Below are positions 48,701-59,804 of a DNA stretch of 64,000 nt, one piece after another. A program made the translations under genes and the position numbers. Source of the stretch: Chytridium lagenaria. Its lineage: Eukaryota; Chytridiomycota; Chytridiomycetes; Chytridiales; Chytridiaceae. The notes beneath the pieces were generated by a model. It did no database searches. It saw only the letters and a program-made list of their open reading frames with translations, and was not told the origin of the DNA. The stretch spans positions 372,001-436,000 of the forward strand of contig JAHLKC010000009.1 of assembly GCA_025449115.1 (NCBI GenBank), read 5' to 3'. Every line of letters begins with the position of its first letter. Position 1 is the first letter of the stretch.

Positions 48701-49239
48701 AAGGAGCAGTTTCTGAGGGTGGGAGAGACAAAGAGGACGGATTGGGACGAGTCTAGAGAGGCGGTGATGAAGGCCCTGTAGGGGATGGCGAGGGCGAGCA
48801 TGAGAGAGGCGATGATGAGAAAGAGGAGAGAGATGAGGATGATCCAGCGGATGAAGCGGTATTCTTTTGGGGTCTGTGAGAGAGTGTGTGTGTGTTGTTT
48901 TAAGAGGTGATGGATGGGTGGGAGAGAAAAAAGTTGAGTGTGTTGTTTGGAGAGGTGATTGTAGAGTCATGAATGTATATCGTTAGTATAAAGGAGAGGG
49001 TTGGTTGTTTGAAAGGAATAAAGAGAATTCAACACAAGGTAGAGAGAAAGTGAGTTGCGTGAGGTAAAGAGAGTACTCACGGACAGGTAAGGGTATGATG
49101 GCTTAAGATGGAGGGACTCTTTTTTTTTCATCTTGAGATGCAGGTGCAGTGTAGGTGTAGGTGTAGGTTGGTGTAGTAGGTATGATGTAGCAGTAGTAGC
49201 AGTAGAAGCAGTAGTAGTAGCAGCAGTAGTAGTAGCCAT
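45739..49239 (-). CDS. DUF4436-like multi-pass membrane protein
   Basis: Exons on the minus strand: 49081-49239, 48521-48873, 47492-47764, 46950-46998, 46795-46901, 46242-46367 and 45739-45934, all GT-AG and in phase. After a Thr-rich N-terminus (MATTTAATTTASTATTATS) comes a membrane segment FIRWIILISLLFLIIASLML. A lumenal or extracellular domain follows, with KLVPFDVDIPIDV and NYPFETFTPPPLELLI, the pattern of DUF4436. Three more segments are RVIVIITWILLHMWAIMFMF, FSIMIWIAGGIIATG and WSLIAGAVGTFAIFCAVF, then a charged cytoplasmic tail. Function is unknown. Its introns are unusually long (about 756, 427 and 300 nt) because they carry repeats, whereas the coding frame is unbroken. Confidence 0.75.
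46020..46140. repeat. Short tandem repeat in last intron of DUF4436-like gene
   Basis: Three to four imperfect copies of a unit of about 33-38 bp with core AGGTAAAGTGCAAATG (variants at about 46050, 46080 and 46107). It lies in the intron 45935-46241. Confidence 0.6.
46380..46760. repeat. ~70-bp minisatellite in intron of DUF4436-like gene
   Basis: The landmark ACGGCTGATAAAGAGT starts at 46421, 46493, 46561 and 46635 (periods 72, 68, 74), followed by GGGGAACGA and GGTTGTAAACACGCAT elements. A decayed further copy lies near 46748. The array fills most of the intron 46368-46794. Confidence 0.85.
47040..47200. repeat. Two-copy direct repeat in intron
   Basis: A unit of about 88-90 bp with AAAAAGGGATGAAA, AATAGAATAAA and AAAAGGGGTAAAAG occurs twice, starting near 47048 and 47137. 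It lies in the intron 46999-47491. Confidence 0.6.
47880..48004. repeat. TAG/TGG trinucleotide-rich tract
   Basis: Degenerate microsatellite of TAGTAG and TGGTGG units in the first part of the 756-nt intron, next to the hairpin cluster. Confidence 0.65.
48009..48504. repeat. Cluster of GC-rich hairpin elements with ~133-bp periodicity
   Basis: Three kinds of short perfect hairpins alternate. A: GTGCAC-tagc/tgac-GTGCAC (starts 48051, 48135, 48187, 48268, 48319, 48401). B: GGCTGC-tgac-GCAGCC (48071 with one change, 48206, 48338, 48420, 48469). C: CCCGC-tcc-GCGGG (48009 with loop TTC, 48094, 48228, 48360, 48443 one base shorter, 48492). Each C is followed by AATGTTC. A longer unit of A-B-C-spacer-A-spacer repeats with spacing of 132-136 bp. 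The cluster sits inside the intron 47765-48520 and ends about 10 nt from the splice donor. Confidence 0.9.
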
Positions 49240-49516
49240 GATGAAAATGAATGATCCCACCTTATTAGTATGTATGTATGCAAATAGAATAGGGAAATGA
49301 ATGTAATGTGTATAGTAGTTTCTCTCTCTCTTTGTTGCTATCACAACTATTTACTATTACTACAAGTACAAGTATAATAAAATACTAAAGGGTATATAAT
49401 ATGTCGTAGTTGATATATATGCAGTTTGTGGTAAGAGTACATATAATAATAGTTGTATATAGAATAGTAAAGATAATAAATTAAAGCTGTTTGTATTATC
49501 ATTATTATTATTATTA

Positions 49517-49553
<37 letters not shown>

Positions 49554-50085
49554 TAGATGCTGTGCCCCTTTATTTTTTGAATTTAATATATTAAATATTA
49601 TTTATTAATAGTTATTAGTTATTATATAGTGTCATCATCATTGGCAAGCCATCTATTAACCTATTAACTATCAACTATTATGTATATTATTATTTTTATT
49701 ATATTAAATTCTATTGCATGCATGCATGATGATGTCAAGAATAAATAAATAAATAATAATAAACTCTAATTGACTATAGGGTGTTACACATGCTTGTGTC
49801 ATTATATATTATTATTATTATTAGTAAATGTATATATTACCAAACAGACAACAAGCCATTTGTTTATATCTAATAATAATAATATATATATTAGAGTGTG
49901 GAATACCAATATGGCCCAGTCTCTAATAATATATAGTAGGTAATGTGTCAGTGTGTTTGACTAATAATAAATAATAAACTTTAATTATAATAACCTTAAT
50001 AAAAACAGAAAAAGAAATAAACATTGACACATTCACAATAAATCTATACATTATTGTCATAGGAATTTTATTATTATTGACATAT
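49240..50085. other. AT-rich microsatellite region
   Basis: Upstream of the DUF4436-like gene. It is extremely AT-rich with ATT trinucleotide runs at about 49499-49553, more ATT/TAT tracts near 49680-49710, 49805-49825 and 49870-49895, and AAAT runs near 49741-49765. No gene was found. Confidence 0.7.
49499..49555. repeat. (ATT)n microsatellite
   Basis: Nearly perfect ATT repeats, interrupted once by ATATT. Part of the AT-rich stretch before 50 kb. Confidence 0.9.
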
Positions 50086-51993
50086 TCAAAAACCAATATG
50101 TAGAATATCCCTTGTCCTACTATTACTCAAGTACATCAATACTAAAATAGCTTTATTATTTATCAATCTAATCGTCTCCCCAAACAACCCTCGGAATATC
50201 TCTCCTGCTACACTCCCCAACCCACCTCCCTCCTCTGATGACACCCCTGCCTGCTCATCACTCAAAAACCCATCATCTCCCATTGATTCCCACCACCTCC
50301 TCCTCCTCCTCCTACACTACCACCACCACCACCACCACCTCCCCAACTATCCCCTCCCCACGTATCATCCCCACCCCAGGAGCAGGCGGTGCTGGTGGCG
50401 GTGCACCCACACCCTGCTCACCACCACCCTCCACGCCTCCACCCCCAAACCCTCCCATCCCAGGTATAATAATAGGCGGTGCCATCCCACCACTCCCAAC
50501 AGGCGGCCCAGGTACACCCCCACCACCCACACCTCCCCCATAAACGGAATCGGCATGAACCCTCCCCTATTTTTTTTTTTAAAAGAAAGGAAACAAGCAC
50601 ATGACGGGTCAATAAACAATATACAAAAAGAATCCCCTTACGATGAACTATGTCTACTGAAATAATCCTATCAATCGTCACCGCACACGCTTTTCACATA
50701 AAATAATAAACTTATAAACGAAAAATTCAAAGTAAAAAAGACTTACGAGCAACACGCCCTCTCATCCAACGATAACGATCGCACTCCTGCGCCGCATCCA
50801 TTTGATCGCATACACTCCCGTATCAGTGAAAATCTATCCCCCATTTCAATATCTCCTTACTCCATCAATCAAAAAAAAAAACCCTCTCACCTCTCTCGCA
50901 AACCCCTGAAAACTCCTATTCACTGCAGCAAGAGTTCATGAGTTCATCCACCACCGCAAAATCCCACGCTAAAAGAACTAGAACAATAATGTCATTATAA
51001 CCACAAAGCAAAAGAAAAAAAATATATCACTGAATCGATCGCCGCAAACTGTCTCGTTCCTACAAACAAATCATACTTCTTCGAAACGGATGCCAAGACC
51101 TAACCACCATCAAAATCAGTACAGCACAACCATATTCATAGGGGGGAAATACAACTCACTGCTTCACCTCCCCAATCACCACATCCTCTGGCGTCATCAC
51201 TTGATGGAACTATTCAACAACCATTTCACAGGTCGATAAATCTACGCCTATTCAGCATACACAATAAAAGGGAGAAATCACCTTCAACACCTCTTCCCAT
51301 TCACATCCAAAATCACCGCCTGATCGCCCTCCGCGTCCTCATCACCTGTCTCAACACCCCCCCCATCACCGTCACATCCTCTTCCGCAATAAACCCCACA
51401 TTCTCCCCTAAAAACGTCTTCACCGCATACTTGTTTGCCTGCTCATACCCTTTTCCATAATCAGCGACCACCAATCAAAAACCCATATTACCTATCAACA
51501 CATTCAACATCTCCATCTGTCGACCACCAACACCCCTGGATGCATCAACACGGACGATGCGTCCATGGATGGGGTGAGGATGGTGGTGGATGGTCGGGAT
51601 GGGAGGGTGACGGGGATGGAGGCGAGATGGTGGGAGTGGGCGTCTGTGATGAGGGGGGTGGTGAGAGGGAGGGTGGGGTGTAGGCGTTGATTGAGGTTTG
51701 GAGGGGAGGAGTTGGGGTGTAAGAGTCGATCGAGGTTTGGAGGGGAGGAGATGGGGTAGGACGACGTGGTGGGATTGGGGAGGGTTGACGACGGGCATGA
51801 CGATCTAGTGATGTTTTTTAATCCGGTGAGGTTTGTGACTGTTACCTGATGCTATTCGACTGTATGATCTTGGGAGGTGATGATGGGATTGTCTTGGGAT
51901 GGCGTAGCTGTTGATTGGATGAGGGGATGGATAGGGGGATAGAGTGGGGGTGAGGTGGCGATGGCCTCTTTTCATGATGGCATGTCGGAGCAT
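50086..51993 (-). CDS. Mitochondrial-type phospholipid scramblase (Aim25/PLSCR family)
   Basis: Scramblase/LURP-one fold, probably acting on mitochondrial membranes like yeast Aim25 and animal PLSCR3. Exon 1 (51846-51993) codes MLRHAIMKRGHRHL...PRSYSRIAS, a basic Ser/Arg-rich leader that fits a mitochondrial presequence. Exon 2 (51492-51804) is Pro/His-rich and ends RQMEMLNVLIG. Then YEQANKYAVKTFLGENVGFI, MGGVLRQVMRTRRAIR and VILDVNGKEVLKV follow, then VMTPEDVVIGEVKQVLASVS, KKYDLFVGTRQFAAIDS, LAWDFAVVDELM, NRSFQGFARE, SLSLDERAC and AVTIDRIISVDIVHR, all in the order of the scramblase family. The C-terminus is a long Gly/Pro-rich tail (VPGPPVGSGGMAPP) ending acidic. Frame breaks occur near 51335 and 50780; the last exon and stop are provisional. 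Confidence 0.85.
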
Positions 51994-53664
51994 GGCCTTT
52001 TAAAAAGAGAAAAAAATTGAATCGAACAGTGAATGGGGATACCATGTGGAGGATACCGTTTGAATGATGGGAGTGGGGTTGAGAGTTGGGGGGGGGGGGG
52101 TTGGTAAGGGGAAATGGAATTTTATGTTAGATTGAATATGGGCCATTATAGCATTGATCGAGACTTTATTGTAACTACACTTTTCTTTACGTCTGGCCGC
52201 AATATCATCCCCCTCGACATCTGCAGGCTGGTTTTTTTTCACAGCAACATCACCCCCAAACGCTCCTCTTGAAGCTGATCCAGGTATGGTCTTCAACACC
52301 AAGGTTCTGTCCCGCTTGGATTCTCCGTGTATGCTTGTCCCATCGATGCCTTCAACTTTCGTGTCTGGATACCTCTCCATGGGTACTGATCAACTCCTTA
52401 CCATGACAAATACGTACCGTCATGTCTTAAACGATGCTCATATCGAGAAGCTCAACATGGACAAGGGGTCGAGAGGCGTCGTGCTCACTCACCTTGAGAC
52501 CCGCTGTCTGGATGCGTTGGTATGGTCAAAGTTCCCTGTTTGCTCGATTTCATTCTAGATGCGTCCGTCGTTGACTCTGATAACCTTTCCCGTTCTAACC
52601 CTGACAAATATTTACCATTCAAAAACTTATTCTATTACGAACGATGCGCGTCAACTCTCACTCCCGCTTTTGTCCTTCCATCCCAGGCCTTAAAAGCATG
52701 GATCCCGTGATGTCGTTGATTAGGTATAGTAAAGCGCTGTCAGTTCAAGAGTTGCGAAAAACCGATGATTTTGCGGATGTACCTATCGCCACCCCCCCCC
52801 CCCAACTTTCTTACGTTTGTTTTATGGAACGCGTGGATGGTTTGTTGTTTGGATGGAGTGTATTCATGTTTGTTGGTTTGTTGAGTACATCCAGATAAAC
52901 CTTTTTTGCTGTACAGTGTTGGGAGACTGATGCCGAAGGCGGTTATTTTGGGTTATGCGAATAAACGCGTGAATTGAAAAGGTATATGAGGACTTTTTGA
53001 CATGGATTGTTGGATTATGAATCATGACTTTGAGGAAAAGTTACGTGGTGAATCACGCATCATTGAATAATGTGGTGCAGGTGCTTTTGATGAAAAGGGT
53101 TTTATTATAGAGATGGAGCAAGAGTGGCGATGAATGATGGAGGCACACGGTGTTGGTTGAGTATTTGGCTTTGGGATTTTCCTTTATTCGTTATTTCTCA
53201 TTAGAGGAGCAATTGTCAAAATGTCAACAACAACGAACAAGAGGATTTGTCAATGATCTGTTTTGGCTTGAATCTTGATTCTTGACAATGGACCGGCTCA
53301 AATGTTTTGAAGTTTATTATTACGTTCTCGTTTCGTCAGTTTATTGTTTTAGGATTACAAAAAAACTATAGTTTAAAGAACTTTCCGAAAAAAAAGTGCG
53401 TGTGTTGAGTCGTGTGGGTTCATAACAAAAAAGTTGAGAAAAGGAAAACAAGCAAAACACAAAAGTTCAACACTTTCAATCACCTCATGGTGAACGCAAT
53501 CCCAAAACAAAATCAAACAGGTCATGCAATCGTTCCAAAAAAAAAAAACAACGTGACAAAGTCTCAACACCAAAACAAACTAACCGTTGACGCCCGAAAA
53601 AAATCACACGAAAAATTAAATCCTTCGAACGGCGTTTAAAAAACCCCCCCAAAACATTCGCCCC
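51994..53664. other. Intergenic region with unassigned ORFs
   Basis: About 1.7 kb. A minus-strand ORF (52000-52380, beginning MERYPDTKVEGIDGTSIHGE) and plus-strand ORFs (52286-52558, 52522-52710, 52644-52898) overlap; none matches a family I know. G and C runs (52088-52100, 52793-52803) cut the frames. The 3' part is AT-rich. Confidence 0.4.
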
Positions 53665-55624
53665 CTAAAAAGGGGAAAACGGCGATGGCGAACGACTTTG
53701 ACGCCTTGACGTCGTCTTCCCCGTCTTGTAATACGATTTAGGAAGAGTGGAAGTCTGTTGGAAGGGTTCACTGAGACGTGGAATAGATTCTTCAACGGGC
53801 GTCATCAAAGCGTCCTTTCGGAATTTTGGCATGTTGAGCGTGTGGATGTTTCTTTGGAGTGCTGGGTGTGTGGGGATGGGTGTAGGGAGAGGAGGGGGTG
53901 TTGCGACGCGTAAAGTCTGTGAGAGCTTGCGAGAGGTTCTTTTGTTGTGGAGGGTGGAAGAAGGCTTCTTGGTGGACTTGGGTTGGATGAGGGGTGATGG
54001 TTTAGCCAAAGGTTGTGGGGGAAGCTTCACATGCGGAGCAGCGGGAAGCAGTCGCCGATGCGTCCTTCTCGCGAACAGGACCAAGCTGATGTTGCGGTGG
54101 GGTTGGTTGAGGCTTGAGGTTTGAGGAGTGGAGACCGTTTTTTGGTGCCATGGGATTGGCGGAGAAGCGTGGTTGGAGGTGAGGAGCGGGGTTTAGTGGA
54201 GGGTTTAGGCGAGGGTTGGGGTAAAGAAGCTACGGCGTTGTCTTTGTTGTCAGAAGGAACGGCAAGACGTCTTTTCGATGCTCGAGATGTGTTGTTTTGG
54301 CTTGTGATCTTAAGAGGCTTGTCGTCGTCAGAGTCACTCCCTACTTCCGAGGCAGACTCTGAGACGACGATGACCTCCGCCTTGACATTGTTGTCAACGA
54401 CCATGACGTCGGAATCGTCGTCAATAACGATCACGTCGGAAACGTCGTCAATGACGATAACGTTGTCTGATGGGGCGACGCGTTTTTTGGAGGGTTTGAG
54501 CGCTGGTTCGGCTGCTGGGGAGATGGTGGTTCCAGGAATGGTTTTAGAGAAAGGGTGGAGGGAAGCTGGGGATGTTTTGGTGGTTGATTTTTTGGTAGAG
54601 GGGGTGAGGGCGGGAGATGATGGTGCGGATGATTCCCAGTCCATGGTGGTAGCGACGGATGGGACGGGTGAAGGGACCCGGGTTACGGCTGCGATTTCAG
54701 GAGAAGCATTTGTGTTTGGGAGACGCGGGGATGGGTTGAGTCGGTTGAGCTTGTGACGTCATCTGATGATAAAAAGGATAAGTAAAAACCATCGATAAGT
54801 TGCGTTCTTTATACCTTTTCAGCATTCTTCTCTGTCGTCCCCTTTGACGTTTCTTCCGTGTCAACGAAATCCCAAACGAAACGCGGTCTCAACATAGTGA
54901 TAACGCCGTCCCTCAATTCAATCAACTCCTCCTCAGTTAACCACGGCTCGTCCTCTGGCGTCAATTGAAACGCCCTTCTCACTACCTCACCCTCCCTTAA
55001 AGCTCCCAACGCCATCTTCTCATAATGCTTCAAATTTGTACTCAAACGCTGTAATATATCCTTCTTCTCCGCCTTCACCCTCTTCAACTTTGATGCATCC
55101 ATCTCCTTCTTCTCAATCACCATCTGCTCTAAAATCCGAGCCGACATGTTCAAACCCATACCGCTTCACTTTCTGATTATGGTAATGACGAACATGGAGC
55201 TTCATATAATTAACCGTCTTTCCTTCAAACCTCTTCAACTTTTCCGTTGTAATCCTCTTCACATCATCCGCCATCCGAAACCACTCGGCTCTCTCCGCTT
55301 CACGTTTCTTCATCTCCTCCTTGGTCTCGGGGGCTCGAGTCTTTTTCAACTCCTCCTCCTCCTCTGCTTCTTCACGGACGTAGTTCATGACGAGACATCG
55401 GGCGTCTTTGAGGTGGCCTGGTTCGCTCCATCTGTCTTTGGTGACGAGTTTGTGGAGGTAGCGAGGGGCGGGAGGTTGTGCCATGTCGCGGGGGCGAGAG
55501 GGTTCACGATGTCGATGCATTTTTGTTCAAGCTTTGGGTTTTTTTTAATGGTGAAAGATTTTGTGGACTTTACCTCTGGGTCTAATATGATGCCGCGAGT
55601 CAGGCTTCGCTGATATTCGTCCAT
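53665..55624 (-). CDS. Protein with tandem SUMO-interacting motifs, function unknown
   Basis: Starts MDEYQRSLTRGIILDPEVKS at 55624. A charged helical segment follows (KDARCLVMNYVREEAEEEEE, EEMKKREAERAEWFRMADDV, KRYGF, MSARILEQMVIEKKEMDASK, KHYEKMALGALREGEVVRRA) and FVWDFVDTEETSKGTTEK. An intron lies at about 54760-54812. The second part is disordered, with basic Ser/Pro segments and a run of acidic hydrophobic motifs VIVIDDVSD, VIVIDDDSD, VMVVD and VIVVSESASE that fit the SIM consensus. Breaks in frame near 55500, 55150 and 54080 join the open segments. The helical part could be a chromatin or DNA-repair module, but no family was recognised. Confidence 0.55.
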
Positions 55625-55794
55625 GTTTGTTGCGAGAGATTTTTGGGTGTGTGTTGGTGGGGTGAGGTGAGTGGCCTTGGTACTGGGTAATGGAGACCCG
55701 ATGGATGTCGGATTGTTCTAGGGTCGTAATGGTGTTTGTGTATAGATGGGTTGGGTGATAAGTGTACGGCCGGTAGGTAGACTGTACCTCTGGG
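55625..55794. other. Spacer between SIM-protein gene and satellite
   Basis: Short 5' flank of the SIM-containing gene, leading directly into the satellite array. Confidence 0.4.
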
Positions 55795-56560
55795 TTGATT
55801 GAAGTATACAACCTAAAGCGTATACCGCAACTTTGACGACAAATAGAGATTACTGATGCACGGCAAGCGAGATAATTAGAGGCGAGTATGGAGTCGAGTA
55901 CGTCAACAGCACAATGGTGTAGATAGCCCTTCAAAAGTGATTGTTCGTAGAAATTGCGTTTCCGCAACGTTGACGACAAAGAGAAATAGATCACTGACGA
56001 GTACCTCAATTCACGATAACCAAGATTATCAGAGCGAGTATAGATCCGAGTACGTCAATAAAACAATGGTGTCGATGCTCTCAAAAGTGATTGTTCGTAA
56101 CGATTGCGTACTCCGCAACTTTGACGACAAAAAGATATCACTGACGAGTACCTCAATTCACGATAACCAAGATGATCAGAGCGAGTATAGATCCGAGTAC
56201 GTCAATAAAACAATGGTGTGGATAGCCCTCAAAAGTGATTGTTCGTAACGATTGCGTATTCCGCAACTTTGACGACAAAAAGAGATTACTGACGAGTACC
56301 TCAATTCACGGCAAAAGAGATAACCAGAGCGAGTATAGATCTGAGTACGTCAATAAAACAATGGTGTCGATGGCTCTCAAAAGTGATTGTTCGTTTTTGT
56401 TTAAGATTGCGTATTCCACAACTTTGACCACAAAGAGAGATCACTTATGGGTACCTCAAATCACGGCAAACGAGATGATCAGAACGAGTATAGAGTCGAG
56501 TACGTCAATAAAACAATGGTGTAGATAGCCTTCGAAGTGATTGTTTCTGTTTGTTTAAGA
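55795..56560. repeat. Tandem satellite, ~148-bp unit, about five copies
   Basis: The landmark GTACCTCAATTCACG starts at 56001, 56148, 56296 and (changed) 56451, giving periods of 147, 148 and 155 bp. Other shared pieces are TTTGACGACAAA, GAGCGAGTATAGATC, GAGTACGTCAATAAAACAAT and CTCAAAAGTGATTGTTCGTA. A more diverged copy lies upstream from about 55795. The first full units are close to multiples of three, so open frames persist across copies, but no start or domain supports coding. Confidence 0.9.
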
Positions 56561-58236
56561 AATTGTCAAGTTGGTTGGGAATAAGTTGTTTTGGATCTAC
56601 AGGATTGACGGAAAGGCGTGCTCGCTGCTTTCACATTTGTTTATGTTGGCTCTCAGACTTTGAAACCATGGTCGATGTGGATGAGGGGATGGAGGTTTGT
56701 TTTACTTGATATCTTCCCTACCTGTATTTTGGTACTGCTTACTGCGTGAGAAATGGATAAAGGGGACGGTACCAGCAGCTTATCGGTAGATTAAAGCTTC
56801 TATTATAAAAGCGTTCGAGTTTATACAATAATAAAAATACTATTTGTTTATACATTAACAACAACATTTTTCATGTTTTGATGGATTCAGCTATACATCG
56901 TAGGACATTTGAATTTGAGATCCAGCGATGCGTTGACAGAGAGTTTTGAGAGGTTGTATGAGACAGCCTTGGTTGAAAAGCTGTTGAAAAGAGACGGGGA
57001 GCGGTGTCCGCGACTAGAAAAAGTGCGTTGGAGGAGCTTGTGAACGTGGAAGCGGTGATGTATAAGGATGTGGAGATACGCGGGTTAGCTTGTGAGAGCG
57101 GAAGTGATGCTTATGCAAGAACTGATGGATTCGGAATACGTGAGGGAGAGATCCTAATATGCCGGAATATGGTGGTATATCTGCGGGATAGCGTAATGTG
57201 ACCACATATCCTGCGTTCTGATGTGCTCACAGACGCCTTGAAGAAAGACGATGGAGAGGCGTTCACAAGATTTTTTGAGGTAGGCTGTGGAACCGATCGG
57301 ACTCGACTTGAAGTGTATGAGGGGGATTTTACGACGGAGCGTGAGGGATTGTTGAGGAGATCTGGTTTAAATATTATGGAGGGACACTCACATGAAGGCT
57401 TGGAACCAATTGCGGAATTTGAAACTACTCTTGAAACGCATGTGGGGTTTTTTCACGACAGCGTGAGGGTAGATAGGTCATTTATACGATGAGCCGGGTT
57501 TTGGAGATGATGGAGCGACTCTCACAAGAGTATTTGGGAAAGGCTTTGGAACCGATCGCGGATCTCGAAACCGCTCTTGAAGCGCGAAATAGAGAGGAAG
57601 CTGTAGAATTTTTCAACAAAGGGGAAAAAAAAACACGACATACCCAATACTCCTTTTGGGGTAGACGTAACCAATTAAAAAAAAAAAATAATCTAAAAAG
57701 TCCTTGAAGTGAAGTTATGGTGTGGCTGATAAAGTGATATTCATAGAGGGGGAAGTAAAGCTTAGCATCGTGTAGGTCATCAAAACTCAACGTGTTTAAA
57801 CTGGGGGAACATACGAGTTGCAGAACAACGGTGTGAAGACAGGGACTTGAGAGGTAAGAAAAGATTACAGCAGCCGGCCTTTTAAGACGGTGATACCGGC
57901 GATACTCCCCCGAATGTCTATAGGTAGATAAAAAAGGTGGAGGAGAGACGATCACGAAGCGTGTCCAGAAAAAGACACTCAAAGCTTCTAACTTGTGTGA
58001 AGTAAACCTGTAAAACGTATGAGAGTTTGATACAGAGGAGTCGTGAAATACCTGATAGATTCAGTCCAACCCTTACTCGTCTTCTCAAGTTCCCTCCCAT
58101 CAGCTTCATAGTTCCCTCCCATCAGCTTCATAGAAGATCTTCATTGCTTGGTCTTACTACGATAGGTGGTCTAGAGATCAAAGTCGAAAAAGCCCTTTGG
58201 TCCGTGAAGTCTTTGTAGCGATGCCAAGGAAAAATC
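56561..58236. other. Degenerate region with short ORFs
   Basis: Plus-strand ORFs at 57004-57201, 57223-57492 and 57489-57707 contain two related segments (GLEPIAEFETTLETHV and ALEPIADLETALEARN) about 140 bp apart, so part of this region is an old duplication. Short ORFs around them are broken. It may be a decayed gene or repeat family; no known element was recognised. A 24-bp direct repeat (TTCCCTCCCATCAGCTTCATAG) occurs at about 58090 and 58112. Confidence 0.4.
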
Positions 58237-58685
58237 TGTGAGGAAGTGAGTGGGTTCGACCACGCGATGATAGTGACAAGGATGATACGAGGAGTGGCAA
58301 AGACCACGAACGATTGGAAGATACGACGACGGTGGGATCCGACACATCAGATTCCATCACCGAACTACAAGCCTAAAAATTCATCACCAGGGAAGTGGCA
58401 TCCATACTGTCAGAAACGACGCAAAAAGTCCATGCAACGGATTAACGCACATACGAGAAAAAAAATAACAAACTTTGGGTTCATGAAGCGATACCGTCGA
58501 GGAATAATTTTGAGGAAGTGGGAGTGACCATGCGACGATAGTGACAAGGATGATACCAGGAGTGGTAAAGAGCACAAACGATCCGAATAGCTGAAGCTAC
58601 GACGTCGGTGGTGTCCAATGATACATCAAATTCCATCACCGAACTCCAAGCCTTAAAACCATCACCAGCGACGTGCCGGCAACAC
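58237..58685. repeat. Diverged direct duplication of ~170 bp
   Basis: Segments 58237-58402 and 58512-58683 share GAGGAAGTG, GATAGTGACAAGGATGATAC, AGGAGTGG, AAATTCCATCACCGAACT and CATCACCAG in the same order. Identity is moderate with small indels. Confidence 0.75.
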
Positions 58686-59804
58686 AATCAAAAAGTACGC
58701 CAAATTCAATAAAAGCATTATGGATTAACAGGCGAAAGCATTAGAAGTAGCGATAAAATATAACTCAACATACATTTAGATACATATAAAAAAGTTTTGA
58801 CCATCACATTTCGAAAGTCCAGGAGTGTACTATCGCCGCTAAAAAAACGAACGGAGATTGGAAACATCGGAGAGACATCGTAGCGGTAGATTTTGATGAA
58901 CTATTGAGTGGGTTGGGTTCACGGCACTTTTTTGTTTGGAATGCGAGGGGCGATGAGGATGAAAGAACTCAAGACTGAATCAATCAATACTCACGACAAC
59001 AGAGCCACGAGATTTCACCATGCCATGAATCTGTACATGAGACGTCAACAAAAGCGATCCATCACCAACGATGATTCTGGAATAGACGCAGGCCACAAAT
59101 AAATCTACGACATTGATTGGGTTTACAACTGACTATTTATTTTCGGTATCAAACACTGAATCATTGAAAGATGGGATTGAAGAACGAGGAGAAAAGATCA
59201 GAGTGGCAGATGATAAGTGAAGTATATTCAAGAGCATACATTCAATTCCAAAAAAACCGTTCGGTTCGAGAAAAGAAAAGACTGAAAAGAGCGGTGGTCA
59301 GGAAGATGATGAGATGAGGAAGCGGTTCGTGATTGCATCAATCTGATAAAAGCCATGATGCCCGAGATCAAAGTCCACCACAACGTCGTCGTCACCTCCC
59401 AGTCATACTCATCCACATTTACTGCGTATACCGATCACGCAAATGAATAAACAACATGAGGGGGTTACGGAGGCATTCGACATTAATCACCTCAACGCTT
59501 TTTGGCAATTAAATGTTGGGATGGATAAATGTTATTGGTGGAAAACAAAATTGAATATCGGAGGAAAAGAATTAAATAAAATAAAATAAATAAAATAAAA
59601 TAAATAAATATAAAAATAAATAAAAAAAACGCACACGCGAGGATTCTTTCACACCTGGACACTCTGGTACTGTATACTCACACTTACACCTCATCACCTC
59701 TCTTCACCTCAAACTCACCTCACCTCACAGACCCACATTCCCTACTCAACCGCCACCTCATTCGTAAGACATTCCATACGGCAACCCCCACCCGTTCATC
59801 AAAC
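58686..59804. other. Intergenic region before the 59.8-kb gene
   Basis: No supported gene. An AAATA-rich low-complexity tract lies at about 59570-59627, followed by a CACCT-rich pyrimidine/purine-skewed leader (59690-59735) that may be the 5' UTR of the next gene. Confidence 0.45.

Noticed and set aside
50238..50543. Plus-strand Pro/Thr-rich ORF of 101 residues
   Set aside because: It is the antisense of the Gly/Pro-rich tail of the scramblase gene, whose family motifs lie on the minus strand.
55937..56528. Repeat-containing ORFs over the satellite
   Set aside because: The frames are open only because the unit is close to a multiple of three; they shift between copies and lack a start context.
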